From the NCBI GenBank assembly GCA_900473805.1, contig UCMS01000008.1, positions 124,001-188,000 of the forward strand: a stretch of 64,000 bases of DNA, read 5' to 3'. The translations under genes and the position numbers were made by a program. Positions 1-9,938 of the stretch are shown one piece after another (position 1 is the first letter of the stretch; each line of letters starts with the position of its first letter). Source of the DNA: Hyphomicrobiales bacterium. Its GTDB lineage: Bacteria; Pseudomonadota; Alphaproteobacteria; Rhizobiales; Rhizobiaceae. The notes under the pieces were generated by a model. The model ran no database searches, was not told where the DNA came from, and was given only the letters and a program-made list of their open reading frames with translations.

Positions 1-1008
1 CCTCGCAACGTGCTCAAAAACGTATTGAAGCTCTACGAGAACAAGGGCTGGAAGCCGGTCGTGGCGCCGGAAATCGAGTTCTATCTCGTCGCGATGAACG
101 ACGATCCGGACTATCCGCTGCATCCGCCGAAGGGGCGGTCTGGCCGCTCGATCGTCGGCGGTCAGGGCTATTCGATCGCCGGCATCAACGAGTTCGACGA
201 GTTGATCGACGACATCTACCACTTCTCTGAAAAGCAGGGGCTGGAGATCGACACGCTGATCCATGAAGAGGGGCCGGCCCAACTCGAGATCAACCTGCGT
301 CACGGAAATCCGATCGAGCTTGCCGACCAGGTCTTCATGTTCAAGCGCACGATCCGCGAGGCGGCGCTGAAGCACGGGATCTACGCGACCTTCATGGCGA
401 AGCCCATGCAGGGCCAGCCGGGCTCTGCGATGCACATCCATCAGTCGGTGGTGGACATCAAGACCGGCAAGAACGTGTTCTCCAATCCCGACGGCTCGGC
501 ATCGGCGGAGTTCTTCCACTTCATCGGTGGCATGCAGAAATACGTGCCGAGTTCGCTAGTGATGCTGGCCCCCTATGTGAATTCCTATCGCCGCCTGACG
601 CCGGACATGGCAGCTCCCGTCAACAATGCCTGGGGCTACGACAACCGTACGACGGCGTTCCGTGTCCCGGTTTCGGATGCTGCCGCCCGTCGTGTCGAAA
701 ACCGTCTGCCGAGTTCGGATGCCAATCCCTATCTCGCGCTGGCAGCCTCGCTCGCCTGCGGTTATCTGGGCATCGTCAAACAGATCGAGCCGACGGCCGC
801 TGCCGAAGGTTCGGCCAACGAAGGCTCCGTCGATCTGCCGCGAGGCCTGCTCGAAGCAGTCGCACTGCTTGAAGGTGAACCCGACTTCAACGAGGTCTTC
901 GGCGCCGAGTTCGTCGGCCTCTATGCCGGTGTGAAGCGCGGCGAGTTCGAGACCTTCATGCAGGTTATCAGCCCATGGGAACGCGAATTCCTCCTGCTCA
1001 ACGTGTGA
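1..1008 (+). CDS. Glutamine synthetase family protein, likely gamma-glutamylputrescine synthetase type (5' end outside window)
   Basis: The reading frame is open from base 1 and runs to TGA at 1006-1008, so the N-terminus lies upstream. About 335 C-terminal residues are present, covering the catalytic domain. Visible are the EIEFYLV substrate strand, the glutamine synthetase ATP-binding signature KPMQGQPGSAMHIHQS, the arginine motif NRTTAFRVP and the terminal RVENRLPSSDANPYLALAAS helix. Glutamine synthetase family enzymes ligate ammonia or an amine to glutamate with ATP. The next gene, 14 bases on, is a FAD amine oxidase of the kind paired with PuuA-like enzymes, so amine or polyamine breakdown is more likely than ammonia assimilation. 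The substrate is inferred from context only. Confidence 0.85.
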   Translation, partial: PRNVLKNVLKLYENKGWKPVVAPEIEFYLVAMNDDPDYPLHPPKGRSGRSIVGGQGYSIAGINEFDELIDDIYHFSEKQGLEIDTLIHEEGPAQLEINLRHGNPIELADQVFMFKRTIREAALKHGIYATFMAKPMQGQPGSAMHIHQSVVDIKTGKNVFSNPDGSASAEFFHFIGGMQKYVPSSLVMLAPYVNSYRRLTPDMAAPVNNAWGYDNRTTAFRVPVSDAAARRVENRLPSSDANPYLALAASLACGYLGIVKQIEPTAAAEGSANEGSVDLPRGLLEAVALLEGEPDFNEVFGAEFVGLYAGVKRGEFETFMQVISPWEREFLLLNV

Positions 1009-1021
1009 GGATGACAAAACC

Positions 1022-2308
1022 ATGACCTGGCAAAGCCCCATCGCACCGGGAATCTCCTGGTATCAGGCCAGCGTCGGCGATCGACCGGAATATCCGGCGC
1101 TCGACGGCTCGGTCTCAGCAGACGTTGCCATCATCGGCGGCGGCTATACAGGCCTGCAGGCGGCCTTCAATCTCTCCCGTCTTGGAGCCTCCGTCGTTCT
1201 CATCGAAGGCAGCCGTTTCGGGGACGGCGCATCCGGCCGCAATGGCGGACAGTTGGGCACCGGGCAGCGCGCCTGGCCGACCGAACTGGAGGCGGAACTC
1301 GGCTATGAGCGGTCGAAGGCACTGTTCGACCTTGCAGAAAATGCCAAGCATTATCTGCTCGACTTCGCCGAGCAGCACGGCATCGACATCGACTACATAC
1401 CTGGGCAGATGAATGTCGCGCACAAACGCGGCTGGGAGAAGGATTACCGCCACGACGCCGAAGTGATGGCCACTCGCTACGGTTATCCGCATGTCTCGTT
1501 CATGGACCGCGAAGAGACCGGGCAACGGGTGGGGTCGACCCGCTTTCACTATGGAGTGAGAGATACGGGCACCGGGCACATCCATCCCTTGAAGCTTCTT
1601 GTCGGTCTGGCGCGGGTTGCGGCCTCTGCAGGGGCAAAGATCCACGAGATGACGCCGGCCAGCGCGATCCGGCAGGCCGGTGGCAAGACGGTGATCGATA
1701 CGCCGAGGGGCACCATCACCGCGGATCGGGTGCTCATCGCCACCAATGCCTATATCGGCAATCTTGAGCCGGTGACGGCCGCGCATGTCATGCCGATCCG
1801 TTCCTTTATCGGGGCGACCGTGCCGCTCGACAAATTCCCGGACGTGCTCCCGGGCTCGGAGGCGGTTGCCGACAGTCGTTTCGTGGTGCGATATTTCCGC
1901 AAGACGCGGGACGGGCGGCTGCTGTTCGGGGGCCGCGAAGCTTACACTTCGGACAGTCCGCGCGACATATCGAGCCATATCCGCCGGCAGATCGCAGAGA
2001 TCTATCCGAGCCTGGCTTCCGTCGAGATGACCCATGCCTGGGGAGGCTCAGTCGGGATCACAATGCCGCGCAAACCGTTCGCGCGGGAGGTGCTGCCCGG
2101 CGTCACCTCGCTTGCCGGCTATTCCGGCCATGGCGTGATGCTGTCCAACTATTCCGGCAAGATGTATGCCGACATGGTGGCCGGCAATGCCAGCGAGCTC
2201 GACATCCTGAAGGACCTCAAGATCCCGCCTTTCCCAGGTGGCGGCCGGTTGCGCAAACCGCTGCTGTTTCTCGCTCTCACCTGGTATGCCCTGCGGGATC
2301 GTTTCTGA
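1022..2308 (+). CDS. FAD-dependent amine oxidoreductase (DAO family, PuuB-like)
   Basis: A 428-residue protein of the D-amino-acid oxidase fold. The N-terminal FAD-binding motif VAIIGGGYTGLQAA is followed by the SGRNGGQ segment typical of gamma-glutamylputrescine oxidase-like flavoenzymes. The C-terminal WGGSVGITMPRKPF and GYSGHGVMLSNYSGK segments complete the cofactor site. It starts 13 bases after the glutamine-synthetase-like gene and is probably co-transcribed with it. The expected reaction is oxidation of a gamma-glutamylated or free amine to the aldehyde with release of peroxide and ammonia. The exact substrate cannot be read from the sequence. A terminator-like hairpin follows. Confidence 0.85.
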   Translation: MTWQSPIAPGISWYQASVGDRPEYPALDGSVSADVAIIGGGYTGLQAAFNLSRLGASVVLIEGSRFGDGASGRNGGQLGTGQRAWPTELEAELGYERSKALFDLAENAKHYLLDFAEQHGIDIDYIPGQMNVAHKRGWEKDYRHDAEVMATRYGYPHVSFMDREETGQRVGSTRFHYGVRDTGTGHIHPLKLLVGLARVAASAGAKIHEMTPASAIRQAGGKTVIDTPRGTITADRVLIATNAYIGNLEPVTAAHVMPIRSFIGATVPLDKFPDVLPGSEAVADSRFVVRYFRKTRDGRLLFGGREAYTSDSPRDISSHIRRQIAEIYPSLASVEMTHAWGGSVGITMPRKPFAREVLPGVTSLAGYSGHGVMLSNYSGKMYADMVAGNASELDILKDLKIPPFPGGGRLRKPLLFLALTWYALRDRF

Positions 2309-2379
2309 CAGCGGCCCGCGATCCAATGTCGCAGACAAGGCGGTCTTCGGCCTTTCGGCGGCATTGGACCGACAAAAAT

Positions 2380-2401
2380 CCGCCCGCAGGGTGGCTTTTT
2401 T
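2380..2401 (+). terminator. Rho-independent terminator after the amine oxidase gene
   Basis: A six-pair stem, CCGCCC with GGGTGG (one G-U pair), has a GCA loop and is followed by C and six T. It lies between the amine oxidase stop and zwf and separates the two units. Confidence 0.6.
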
Positions 2402-2453
2402 AAATCGATTAGATTAGAACCGGTGCAACGCTTTTCCGAACGAGAGACGCCGC

Positions 2454-3926
2454 ATGAGCAGCCAGATCATCCCCGTGGAACCCTTTGACTACGTCGTCTT
2501 CGGCGGCACCGGCGATCTTGCCGAGCGCAAGCTCCTGCCGGCCCTCTATCATCGGCAGCTGGCCGGGCAGTTGACGGAGCCGACACGTGTCATCGGCGCG
2601 TCACGTACGGCCATGACCGACGAGGACTATCGCAAGTTCACGCTCGACGCGCTGAAGGAACATCTGAAGGCGGAAGAACTGGAAGAGGCGGAGGTCGCCA
2701 AATTCCTCGCGCGCATCCATTACGTTTCCGTCGATGCGAAGTCAGATCAGGGCTGGGAAGATCTCAAGAAGCTTCTCGATCAGGGCAAGGATATCGTTCG
2801 CGCCTTCTATCTGGCCGTCTCGCCCTCGATCTTCGGCGACATTGCAGACAAGATCCGTGATCACAAGCTGATCACCAAGTCGACCCGCATCGTCGTAGAA
2901 AAGCCGATCGGTCGCGACCTCGCATCGGCGCAGGCGCTGAACGACACGATCGGTAAGGTTTTCAAGGAAGAGCAGATCTTCCGCATCGACCACTATCTCG
3001 GCAAGGAGACGGTGCAGAACCTGATGGCGCTGCGCTTTGCCAATGCGCTTTACGAGCCGCTGTGGAATTCCGCCCATATCGACCATGTCCAGATCACGGT
3101 CGCCGAGTCCGTCGGACTTGAAGGCCGCGTGACCTATTACGACAAGGCCGGCGCGCTGCGTGACATGGTGCAGAACCATATCCTGCAGCTGCTCTGCCTT
3201 GTTGCCATGGAAGCCCCCTCTTCTCTCGACGCGGAAGCCGTTCGTGACGAGAAGCTGAAGGTGCTGCGTTCGCTGAAGCCGATCACACCGGCCAATGTCG
3301 AGAAGCAGACGGTTCGCGGTCAGTATCGCGCCGGGGCTTCGGCGGGCGGCGCGGTCAACGGCTATCAGGAAGAACTGGGCGCGGTTTCCGACACGGAAAC
3401 CTTCGTTGCCATCAAGGCCGAGATCAACAACTGGCGCTGGGCGGGCGTTCCCTTCTATCTGCGCACGGGCAAGCGTCTGGCGACCCGCATGTCGGAAATC
3501 GTCATCGCCTTCAAGCCGATCCCGCATTCGATCTTCGGCGATGCGGCGGGCCGGATCGAAGCCAACAAGCTGGTCATCCGCCTGCAGCCGGACGAAGGCG
3601 TCAAGCAGTGGCTGATGATCAAGGATCCAGGTCCGGGCGGCATGCGCCTGCGCCATGTCTCGCTCGACATGAGCTTTGCTCAGGCTTTCGACGTGCGCAA
3701 TCCGGATGCCTATGAACGCCTGCTGATGGACGTCATCCGTTCGAACCAGACGCTGTTCATGCGCCGTGACGAAGTCGAAGCTGCGTGGAAGTGGTGCGAT
3801 CCGATCCTGAAGTCCTGGGAAGAGATCGGCCAGAAGGCGCAGGGCTATACGTCTGGCACCTGGGGTCCGAGCCAGGCTATTGCGCTGATCGAGCGCGACG
3901 GCCGCACCTGGCACGAAAACGACTGA
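2454..3926 (+). CDS. zwf: Glucose-6-phosphate 1-dehydrogenase
   Basis: A full-length 490-residue protein. The coenzyme-binding motif GGTGDLAERK is at residues 17-26, EKPIGRD near 149-155 and the active-site signature RIDHYLGK at 177-184. It oxidises glucose 6-phosphate to 6-phosphogluconolactone with NAD(P)+. It opens a zwf-pgl-edd cluster that carries sugar into the Entner-Doudoroff pathway, the main hexose route in rhizobia. The ribosome-binding site is weak (GAGAG). No HexR-type palindrome was recognised upstream. The nearby agl sugar-uptake locus fits its role. Confidence 0.97.
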   Translation: MSSQIIPVEPFDYVVFGGTGDLAERKLLPALYHRQLAGQLTEPTRVIGASRTAMTDEDYRKFTLDALKEHLKAEELEEAEVAKFLARIHYVSVDAKSDQGWEDLKKLLDQGKDIVRAFYLAVSPSIFGDIADKIRDHKLITKSTRIVVEKPIGRDLASAQALNDTIGKVFKEEQIFRIDHYLGKETVQNLMALRFANALYEPLWNSAHIDHVQITVAESVGLEGRVTYYDKAGALRDMVQNHILQLLCLVAMEAPSSLDAEAVRDEKLKVLRSLKPITPANVEKQTVRGQYRAGASAGGAVNGYQEELGAVSDTETFVAIKAEINNWRWAGVPFYLRTGKRLATRMSEIVIAFKPIPHSIFGDAAGRIEANKLVIRLQPDEGVKQWLMIKDPGPGGMRLRHVSLDMSFAQAFDVRNPDAYERLLMDVIRSNQTLFMRRDEVEAAWKWCDPILKSWEEIGQKAQGYTSGTWGPSQAIALIERDGRTWHEND

Positions 3927-3937
3927 GGCCGGGATCG

Positions 3938-4636
3938 ATGGCGCATGAGATGAAGACATTCGCGACGGGCGCCGCGCTTGCGGAGGGGCTTGCCGACGCC
4001 GTTGCGGCAGCGCTTTCCGCTGCGATCGCCAGACAGGGCGAAGCGACGCTTGCCGTTTCCGGCGGCTCGACGCCCAAGGCGTTTTTCGAGGCGCTTTCGA
4101 CGCGTCATCTCGATTGGCCGAAGGTCAAGGTCACGCTGGTCGACGAGCGTTTCGTTCCGGAAGACAATCCGCGTTCGAACCATTTGCTGGTGAAGACGCA
4201 TCTTCTGAAGAATGCTGCGGCGACAGCACAGTTCGTGCCACTCTATCGGCCCGAAGCCAGCATCGAGGAAGCCGCGCTCAAGGCGTCGGATGTCATTCCT
4301 GGAATGAAGGAACCGTTCGATGTCGTCATTCTCGGCATGGGTACGGATGGCCATACAGCCTCCTTCTTCCCCGGCGGCGACCATCTTGACGCTGCACTCG
4401 ACCTTGCCCTGCCCCGCCGTGTTATGACCATGGAAGCGCCTGGCGCCGGAGAGGCCCGGCTTACGCTTTCCTTTTCTGCTCTTCAGGATGCCGGCCTGCT
4501 TGTCGTCCATATTGAGGGCGCCGAAAAGAAGAGCGTGCTGGACAAGGCGCTGGCCGGGACCGATGAGGCCGAAATGCCGATCCGTTCAGTGCTTGAACGG
4601 GCGGCCACGACGCCCGAGATCTATTGGGCGCCCTGA
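3938..4636 (+). CDS. pgl: 6-phosphogluconolactonase
   Basis: A 232-residue protein. The frame is open farther upstream, but ATG 3938, 11 bases after the zwf stop, gives the normal N-terminus; ATG 3950 is an alternative. Motifs are LAVSGGSTPKAFFEAL (sugar-phosphate binding), VTLVDERFVPEDNPRSN and ILGMGTDGHTASFFPG, all typical of the family. It hydrolyses 6-phosphoglucono-lactone to 6-phosphogluconate, feeding edd. Close spacing to zwf implies one transcript. Confidence 0.95.
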   Translation: MAHEMKTFATGAALAEGLADAVAAALSAAIARQGEATLAVSGGSTPKAFFEALSTRHLDWPKVKVTLVDERFVPEDNPRSNHLLVKTHLLKNAAATAQFVPLYRPEASIEEAALKASDVIPGMKEPFDVVILGMGTDGHTASFFPGGDHLDAALDLALPRRVMTMEAPGAGEARLTLSFSALQDAGLLVVHIEGAEKKSVLDKALAGTDEAEMPIRSVLERAATTPEIYWAP

Positions 4637-4764
4637 ACCGGTGACCCCGGCCATGCCGCGGCGGAACGCGGTCTGGCCCGATGCGCGATAACCCGATGTC
4701 CGGGCCCGGGAGGCCCTGCGCGCAGCGTGACCAGACGCGCGCGCCTTAAGAGGAGCGAAATCCG

Positions 4765-6582
4765 ATGAGTGCAGACAGCCGTATCGAAGCCATCACCAAG
4801 CGGATCGTCGAACGATCCAAGCCGACCCGCGAAGCCTATCTCGACCGGACCCGCCGCGCGATCTCGAAGGGTGTTCACCGCTCGACACTGTCCTGTGGCA
4901 ACCTTGCCCATGGCTTTGCCGTCTGTTCCCCCGCCGACAAGGCAGCGCTCGCCGGAGACGTGGTCCCGAACCTCGGCATCATCACCGCCTATAACGACAT
5001 GCTGTCCGCCCACCAGCCGTTCGAAACCTACCCCGCACTGATCCGCCAGGCGGCATCCGAAGCGGGCGGTGTGGCGCAAGTCGCAGGTGGCGTTCCGGCC
5101 ATGTGCGATGGCGTGACCCAGGGCCAGCCGGGCATGGAGCTGTCGCTCTTCTCGCGCGATGCGATCGCGATGGCTGCCGCCATCGGCCTCAGCCACAACA
5201 TGTTTGATGCGGCCGTCTATCTCGGCGTCTGCGACAAGATCGTACCGGGGCTCATGATCGCGGCGCTGACATTCGGTCATCTGCCATCTGTCTTTATTCC
5301 GGCCGGTCCGATGACTTCGGGTCTGCCGAACGACGAGAAGTCGCGCATCCGTCAGCTTTACGCCGAGGGCAAGGTGGGCCGCGCGGAATTGCTCGAAGCA
5401 GAATCGAAGTCCTATCACGGCCCGGGCACCTGCACCTTCTACGGTACGGCCAATTCCAACCAGATGCTGATGGAGATCATGGGCTTCCACCTGCCCGGCG
5501 CTTCGTTCATCAATCCGGGCACGCCGCTGCGCGATGCGCTGACCAAGGAAGCCGCCAAGCGGGCGCTGGCCATCACCGCACTCGGCAACGAGTTTACGCC
5601 GGCGGGCGAGATGATCGACGAGCGTTCTATCGTCAACGGCGTCGTTGGCCTGCATGCCACCGGCGGCTCGACGAACCACACGCTGCACCTCATCGCCATG
5701 GCGCGCGCCGGCGGGATCCAGCTCACCTGGCAGGATATCTCCGATCTCTCCGACATCGTTCCGCTGCTTGCCCGCGTCTATCCGAACGGGCTTGCGGACG
5801 TGAACCATTTTCACGCGGCCGGCGGGATGGGTTCCCTGATCAAGCAATTGCTCAAGGCCGGCTACCTGCACGACGACGTGCGCACGGTCTATGGCCAGGG
5901 GCTTGCCGCCTACACGATCGATCCGAAGCTCGCCGAGGATGGCACTGTCTCCCGCGAGCCGGCATCCGAAGTGAGCGCCGACCCGAAGGTGCTGACCACC
6001 ATCGACAAGCCCTTCCAGTCGAACGGCGGCCTGAAGATGCTGACCGGCAATCTCGGCAAGGCTGTGATCAAGATCTCGGCAGTAAAGCCCGAGCGGCATG
6101 TCATCGAGGCGCCGGCCATCGTCTTTCACGACCAGCAGGAACTGCAGGACGCGTTCAAGGCCGGCAAGCTTGAGCGCGACTTCATCGCCGTCGTGCGCTT
6201 CCAGGGGCCAAGGGCGAACGGCATGCCGGAACTGCACCGCCTAACACCGCCGCTCGGCGTGTTGCAGGACCGCGGCTTCAAGGTGGCGCTGGTGACGGAC
6301 GGCCGCATGTCCGGCGCGTCGGGTAAGGTGCCTGCTGCCATCCATGTGACACCGGAAGCCGTCGACGGCGGACCCATCGCCAAGATCAAGGACGGCGACA
6401 TCCTTCGACTGGATGCCATTGCCGGTACGCTGGAAGTGCTGGTCGAAGCGGGCGAGTTCGCCAGCCGTTCCAATGCGACCACCGATCTCGACGCCAACGA
6501 GTTCGGCATGGGCCGGGAGCTGTTCGCAAGTTTCCGCCGGATTGCCGGCCCGGCAGATCAGGGCGCCAGCGTCCTCTTCTGA
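4765..6582 (+). CDS. edd: 6-phosphogluconate dehydratase
   Basis: 605 residues, the usual size for Edd and the IlvD/Edd family. Iron-sulfur cysteines appear in VCDKIVPG (Cys156) and [13 protein letters not shown] (Cys223), and [20 protein letters not shown] is conserved. It converts 6-phosphogluconate to KDPG. A GGAG ribosome-binding site precedes ATG. It is separated from pgl by 128 bases. The KDPG aldolase gene (eda) is not in the window, so it must lie elsewhere. A strong terminator follows. Confidence 0.96.
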   Translation: MSADSRIEAITKRIVERSKPTREAYLDRTRRAISKGVHRSTLSCGNLAHGFAVCSPADKAALAGDVVPNLGIITAYNDMLSAHQPFETYPALIRQAASEAGGVAQVAGGVPAMCDGVTQGQPGMELSLFSRDAIAMAAAIGLSHNMFDAAVYLGVCDKIVPGLMIAALTFGHLPSVFIPAGPMTSGLPNDEKSRIRQLYAEGKVGRAELLEAESKSYHGPGTCTFYGTANSNQMLMEIMGFHLPGASFINPGTPLRDALTKEAAKRALAITALGNEFTPAGEMIDERSIVNGVVGLHATGGSTNHTLHLIAMARAGGIQLTWQDISDLSDIVPLLARVYPNGLADVNHFHAAGGMGSLIKQLLKAGYLHDDVRTVYGQGLAAYTIDPKLAEDGTVSREPASEVSADPKVLTTIDKPFQSNGGLKMLTGNLGKAVIKISAVKPERHVIEAPAIVFHDQQELQDAFKAGKLERDFIAVVRFQGPRANGMPELHRLTPPLGVLQDRGFKVALVTDGRMSGASGKVPAAIHVTPEAVDGGPIAKIKDGDILRLDAIAGTLEVLVEAGEFASRSNATTDLDANEFGMGRELFASFRRIAGPADQGASVLF

Positions 6583-6605
6583 TCTGACCTTCACTGCTGC
6601 AGCCG

Positions 6606-6630
6606 GGCCGCGAGCGATCGCGGCCTTTTT
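6606..6630 (+). terminator. Rho-independent terminator after edd
   Basis: A perfect eight-pair stem, GGCCGCGA with TCGCGGCC, has a GCGA tetraloop and is followed at once by five T. It closes the zwf-pgl-edd unit. Confidence 0.9.
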
Positions 6631-6654
6631 GTTTGGTTCCTCGAGGAAACAAAC
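6631..6654. repeat. Palindrome upstream of the chemoreceptor gene
   Basis: GTTTG-x-TTCC-TCGA-GGAA-x-CAAAC is an inverted repeat with one internal mismatch and a perfect 12-base core, TTCCTCGAGGAA (6637-6648). It abuts the edd terminator and lies about 180 bases before the chemoreceptor start. It may be an operator for that gene; no regulator is identifiable. Confidence 0.45.
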
Positions 6655-6773
6655 GCTGCAGGCTTAACGCATTCGAAACGTCTAATATTTTATAGATGGA
6701 GGCAGAAAAACCAGCAGAATCAAGAAGATATACAAAAACAAAAAATCTTCGACCCAGTTCTGCCTTTTGTCTA

Positions 6774-6797
6774 CCTTTGTTCGGAACCGAACGAAGG
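6774..6797 (+). promoter_or_regulatory. Hairpin in the chemoreceptor leader
   Basis: CCTTTGTTCGG and CCGAACGAAGG form an 11-position inverted repeat with one G-U pair and only two bases between the arms. It ends 37 bases before the chemoreceptor ATG. It could be a protein-binding site or a leader hairpin. The function is unknown. Confidence 0.4.
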
Positions 6798-6834
6798 TCC
6801 ACTCGCACTACTGGCAAGAAGGACCAGAGCAGAC

Positions 6835-8616
6835 ATGTTTGGACAGTCATTCAGCACCAAGGCCCAGCTTGAATCCCTGGAAGTCATTACAGCCAATATC
6901 ATGATTGCGGATGAGAAGCTGAACATCCGCTACATGAATGCCGCCGTGAAGGAAATGCTGCGCGATGCAGAGAGCGACCTGAAGAAGGAACTGCCAAGGT
7001 TCGAATTCGCCAAGCTGATCGGCAGCAATATCGACATCTTCCACAAGAACCCCTCGCATCAGCGCAACATGCTGTCGAGCCTGAAGACACAGCACCGGGC
7101 GACCATCTGGGTTGGGCATCACGCCTTCGACCTGATCGTAACGCCTCTGAAAAGCGGCTCGAAAACAACGGGTTTCGTCGTCGAATGGGCCAATGCCAGC
7201 TCCAGACTTTTGAATCTCGACTACCAGAACCAGATGGTCGCGATCAGCCGCGTCCAGGCCATCATCGAGTTCACGCCAGAGGGTGAGGTCGTCACCGCCA
7301 ACGACAACTTCCTCAATGCGCTCGGATACCGCCTCGACGAGATCAAGGGCAAGCACCACAGCATGTTCGTCGATCAGGACTACAGCCGATCGCCAGACTA
7401 CCAGGAATTCTGGAAACAACTCCGCGCCGGCAAATTCCAGGCGGCGGAATTCACCCGCTACGGCAAGGGCGGCAAGAAGGTCGTGATCAACGCCTCCTAC
7501 AATCCGATCCTCGATGACCGCGGTCGGGTCACGAAAGTGGTCAAGTTCGCAACGGATGTGACGGAACGCGTACACGCAGTGGACACGATCGGGGTGTCGC
7601 TGAAGAGGATGGCCGACGGCGATGTGAGCTTCACACTGGACAAGCCCTTCGCTCCGGATTTCGAAGCACTGCGCACCAACCTGAATGAGGCTCTGACACA
7701 GTTGGGCTCTACGCTGGGCGCCGTTGCCAAATCGACCGACCAGATCGACAGTGGCACGCGGGAGATCAGCCACAGCGCCCAGGACCTGTCGAAACGCACA
7801 GAGCAGCAGGCGGCCTCGCTCGAGGAAACTGCTGCGGCACTCGACCAGATCACTGTCAACGTCAACAATGCCTCCAAGCGCGCGGAAGAGGCTCGCAACT
7901 CGACGCAGATGGCCGATACCAGTGCCGCGCGTTCCGGACAGATCGTTGCCGAGGCCGTTGGCGCGATGGCGCGCATCGAGCAGTCGTCAAACCAGATCTC
8001 CAACATCATCGGTGTTATCGATGAAATCGCCTTCCAGACGAACCTTCTGGCCCTGAATGCAGGCGTCGAGGCAGCGCGCGCCGGTGAAGCCGGCAAGGGG
8101 TTTGCTGTTGTCGCCCAGGAAGTGCGCGAACTAGCCCAACGCTCCGCCCAGGCGGCGAAGGAAATCAAGGAGCTGATCCGCAACTCGTCGGAAGAGGTGA
8201 AGAACGGCGTGAAACTGGTCAGCGAAACGGGCGAAGCGTTGAAGACGATCCAGGACAACATCATCGCCGTCAACGATCACATGCAGGCGATCGCAAGCTC
8301 GGCGCGCGAACAGGCGACGGGGCTTTCCGAAGTGAACTCGGCCGTCAACCAGATGGACCAGGTGACCCAGCAGAACGCCGCGATGGTTGAAGAATCCAAC
8401 GCAGCCAGCGCGACGCTTGCCAATGAAACGGAGCGGTTGCGCCAGTTCATCAGCCGCTTCACGCTCGGGCATCATTACAGCGGCAAGCAGAGCCAGAGCC
8501 CGACGCCACAGCACCGTCCATCTGCTGTCACGGCCCCAGCGGAACGTCGTCCGGCTGCCCGCTCGCTTACCTCCCATGGTAATGCCGCGGTCAAGGAAGA
8601 CTGGCAGGAGTTCTAA
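6835..8616 (+). CDS. Soluble methyl-accepting chemotaxis protein with PAS sensing domains
   Basis: 593 residues with no signal peptide or membrane segment, so this is a cytoplasmic chemoreceptor. A divergent PAS-like region (about 1-125) precedes a clear PAS domain (about 135-245, with [19 protein letters not shown]). A short HAMP-like stretch and the signalling hairpin follow, with the tip [21 protein letters not shown]. The extreme C-terminus is DWQEF, matching the aromatic-x-x-aromatic CheR/CheB tether pentapeptide. It stands alone between two terminators. PAS domains suggest sensing of redox, oxygen or an intracellular ligand; the ligand is unknown. Confidence 0.92.
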   Translation: MFGQSFSTKAQLESLEVITANIMIADEKLNIRYMNAAVKEMLRDAESDLKKELPRFEFAKLIGSNIDIFHKNPSHQRNMLSSLKTQHRATIWVGHHAFDLIVTPLKSGSKTTGFVVEWANASSRLLNLDYQNQMVAISRVQAIIEFTPEGEVVTANDNFLNALGYRLDEIKGKHHSMFVDQDYSRSPDYQEFWKQLRAGKFQAAEFTRYGKGGKKVVINASYNPILDDRGRVTKVVKFATDVTERVHAVDTIGVSLKRMADGDVSFTLDKPFAPDFEALRTNLNEALTQLGSTLGAVAKSTDQIDSGTREISHSAQDLSKRTEQQAASLEETAAALDQITVNVNNASKRAEEARNSTQMADTSAARSGQIVAEAVGAMARIEQSSNQISNIIGVIDEIAFQTNLLALNAGVEAARAGEAGKGFAVVAQEVRELAQRSAQAAKEIKELIRNSSEEVKNGVKLVSETGEALKTIQDNIIAVNDHMQAIASSAREQATGLSEVNSAVNQMDQVTQQNAAMVEESNAASATLANETERLRQFISRFTLGHHYSGKQSQSPTPQHRPSAVTAPAERRPAARSLTSHGNAAVKEDWQEF

Positions 8617-8643
8617 GCCCCTGCCCTCTCAACCCATCTGGAG

Positions 8644-8674
8644 GGCCGGCTGCCCGCAGCCGGCCTTTCGCTTT
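8644..8674 (+). terminator. Rho-independent terminator after the chemoreceptor gene
   Basis: A nine-pair stem, GGCCGGCTG with CAGCCGGCC, has a CCCG loop and a broken T tract (TTTCGCTTT). It sits between the convergent chemoreceptor and anti-sigma genes. Confidence 0.75.
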
Positions 8675-8676
8675 CT

Positions 8677-9390
8677 CTAGAGCCTGGGGGCTCTGGCAAA
8701 ACCCTTGCCGAGGATAGGGCCGGTCGGACGGCCCGTCGGCGAACCACCCAAGGGCTCGAGAGTGATCTCATAGAGCTGTTCTTCTTGCGGGCCTGGTAGT
8801 TCAGGCCCCGAAACGGTCACTGTCTTCCAGCCATCGAGCACGCCCAGCGATACCGGCCCCATGTCCGCTGTCGGCAACGTCCAGAGTTGCAGCGACCGGT
8901 CACCCGGGACCGCAGTATCGACCAGCGGCGTGACCTTTGCGGTGTGATTGCCGAAATCCTCGATCATCACGACCGGCTCGCCATCGGCATTCATCAGGAT
9001 GGCGATGACCTGTGGCTCCGACGGTTGGAGAATGCCGTAAGCCAACACGGCAACGAGCATCAGGGACGCGGCGATGGCGGAAAGTGCGATCCGTCTCCAG
9101 CGACCTGCCCTGTTGTCATTGGTCGGCTGCGGCCTGACCGCAGGTCCTGCCATCCGCTGCGATGCATCTACCTCCAGCCTGTGTTCGATACGCGTCCACA
9201 GCCCCGGCGACACGGCGGATGTCGGGCCGGCCAGATCGAGTTCAAGGAAACGATCGCGAGCCTGACCGACAGCCCGTGCGAGTTCCGCATCGCTCTCCAA
9301 CTCGACTTCGAGCCGCAACCGCTCGTCATCATCCATCAGACCCAGGACATAGGCATCTGCGCGTTCTGCTGTGGTCTGCCAACTGGTCAT
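8677..9390 (-). CDS. Membrane anti-sigma factor (RskA/anti-sigma-K family)
   Basis: 237 residues from ATG 9390, which overlaps the sigma-factor stop as ATGA and has a GGGAG ribosome-binding site. An in-frame GTG at 9399 is the alternative. The N-terminal cytoplasmic part (about 1-95; ADAYVLGLMDDDERLRLEVEL) resembles the anti-sigma-K helical domain. One membrane helix spans about 101-121, and a C-terminal periplasmic RskA-like domain follows (SLQLWTLPTADMGPVSLGVL). It should hold the co-transcribed ECF sigma factor inactive at the membrane until an envelope signal releases it. The residues directly around the ATG are not a zinc-binding HxxxCxxC motif. Confidence 0.88.
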   Translation of the reverse strand: MTSWQTTAERADAYVLGLMDDDERLRLEVELESDAELARAVGQARDRFLELDLAGPTSAVSPGLWTRIEHRLEVDASQRMAGPAVRPQPTNDNRAGRWRRIALSAIAASLMLVAVLAYGILQPSEPQVIAILMNADGEPVVMIEDFGNHTAKVTPLVDTAVPGDRSLQLWTLPTADMGPVSLGVLDGWKTVTVSGPELPGPQEEQLYEITLEPLGGSPTGRPTGPILGKGFARAPRL

Positions 9391-9938
9391 GCCATGCACT
9401 CCCTGAGTGCCGACACAGAGCGGCGTATCCAGGCCTTGGCGGTGCCGAGCGGCAATTTCAGGCGCCCGGCGATCTCGCCATGGCTGTAACCGGAGACATA
9501 GGCCATCATCACCGTCTTGCGGCGCAGGGCATCCAGCCGGGAAAGACAGGCCCGCAGCCGGCTTTGACTGTCCAGCTGGTCGAAGAGGTCGATATAGAGA
9601 CTATCCGCTCCCTCTTCCTGCAGCCGATCAAGGCTCTCGGTCTCCGTCAATTCCTCGCGCCCCCCGTCGCGCAGGGCATTGAGCGCGCGGCTGCGCACGA
9701 TGGCATAGAGCCAACCGCGCGCTGAGCCGCGTCCGGGCTCATATTGCCAGGCCTTGTTCCAGATCTGCAGGAAGGCCTCCTGGACGATCTCCTCGGCCAG
9801 ATCGTGGCGCCGCAGGATGCGTTCGGCGATCGTTACCATACGTGCAGCTTCGCTGCGGTAGATCGCAGCCAGCCCTGCTCTTTCTCCGGCAGCACATGCC
9901 TTCAGCGCTTGAGCCAGCTCGCTTTGCAGATCCTGCAT
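9387..9938 (-). CDS. ECF-family RNA polymerase sigma factor
   Basis: 183 residues from ATG 9938, preceded by GGAG. Region 2 is visible (DLAEEIVQEAFLQIWNKAW, then GWLYAIVRSRALNALR), as is the region 4 helix-turn-helix (YVSGYSHGEIAGRLKLPLGTAKAWIRRSV). The frame stays open upstream. ATG 10046, with a strong AGGAAGGG site, would add 36 residues and would fit a short leader from the promoter proposed at 10069-10096. It overlaps the anti-sigma gene by ATGA, so the pair is translationally coupled. It likely directs its own transcription and that of the divergent DUF4394 gene. Confidence 0.9.
   Translation of the reverse strand: MQDLQSELAQALKACAAGERAGLAAIYRSEAARMVTIAERILRRHDLAEEIVQEAFLQIWNKAWQYEPGRGSARGWLYAIVRSRALNALRDGGREELTETESLDRLQEEGADSLYIDLFDQLDSQSRLRACLSRLDALRRKTVMMAYVSGYSHGEIAGRLKLPLGTAKAWIRRSVSALRECMA

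Noticed and set aside
2402..2453. HexR-type operator before zwf
   Set aside because: The AT-rich stretch AAATCGATTAGATTAG is not a clear palindrome of the known TGTAAT-type site.
4621..6237. A 538-residue open frame on the minus strand opposite edd
   Set aside because: It is a shadow of edd: it lies fully opposite a well-conserved enzyme, has an Arg/Gly/His-rich composition and no recognisable motif.
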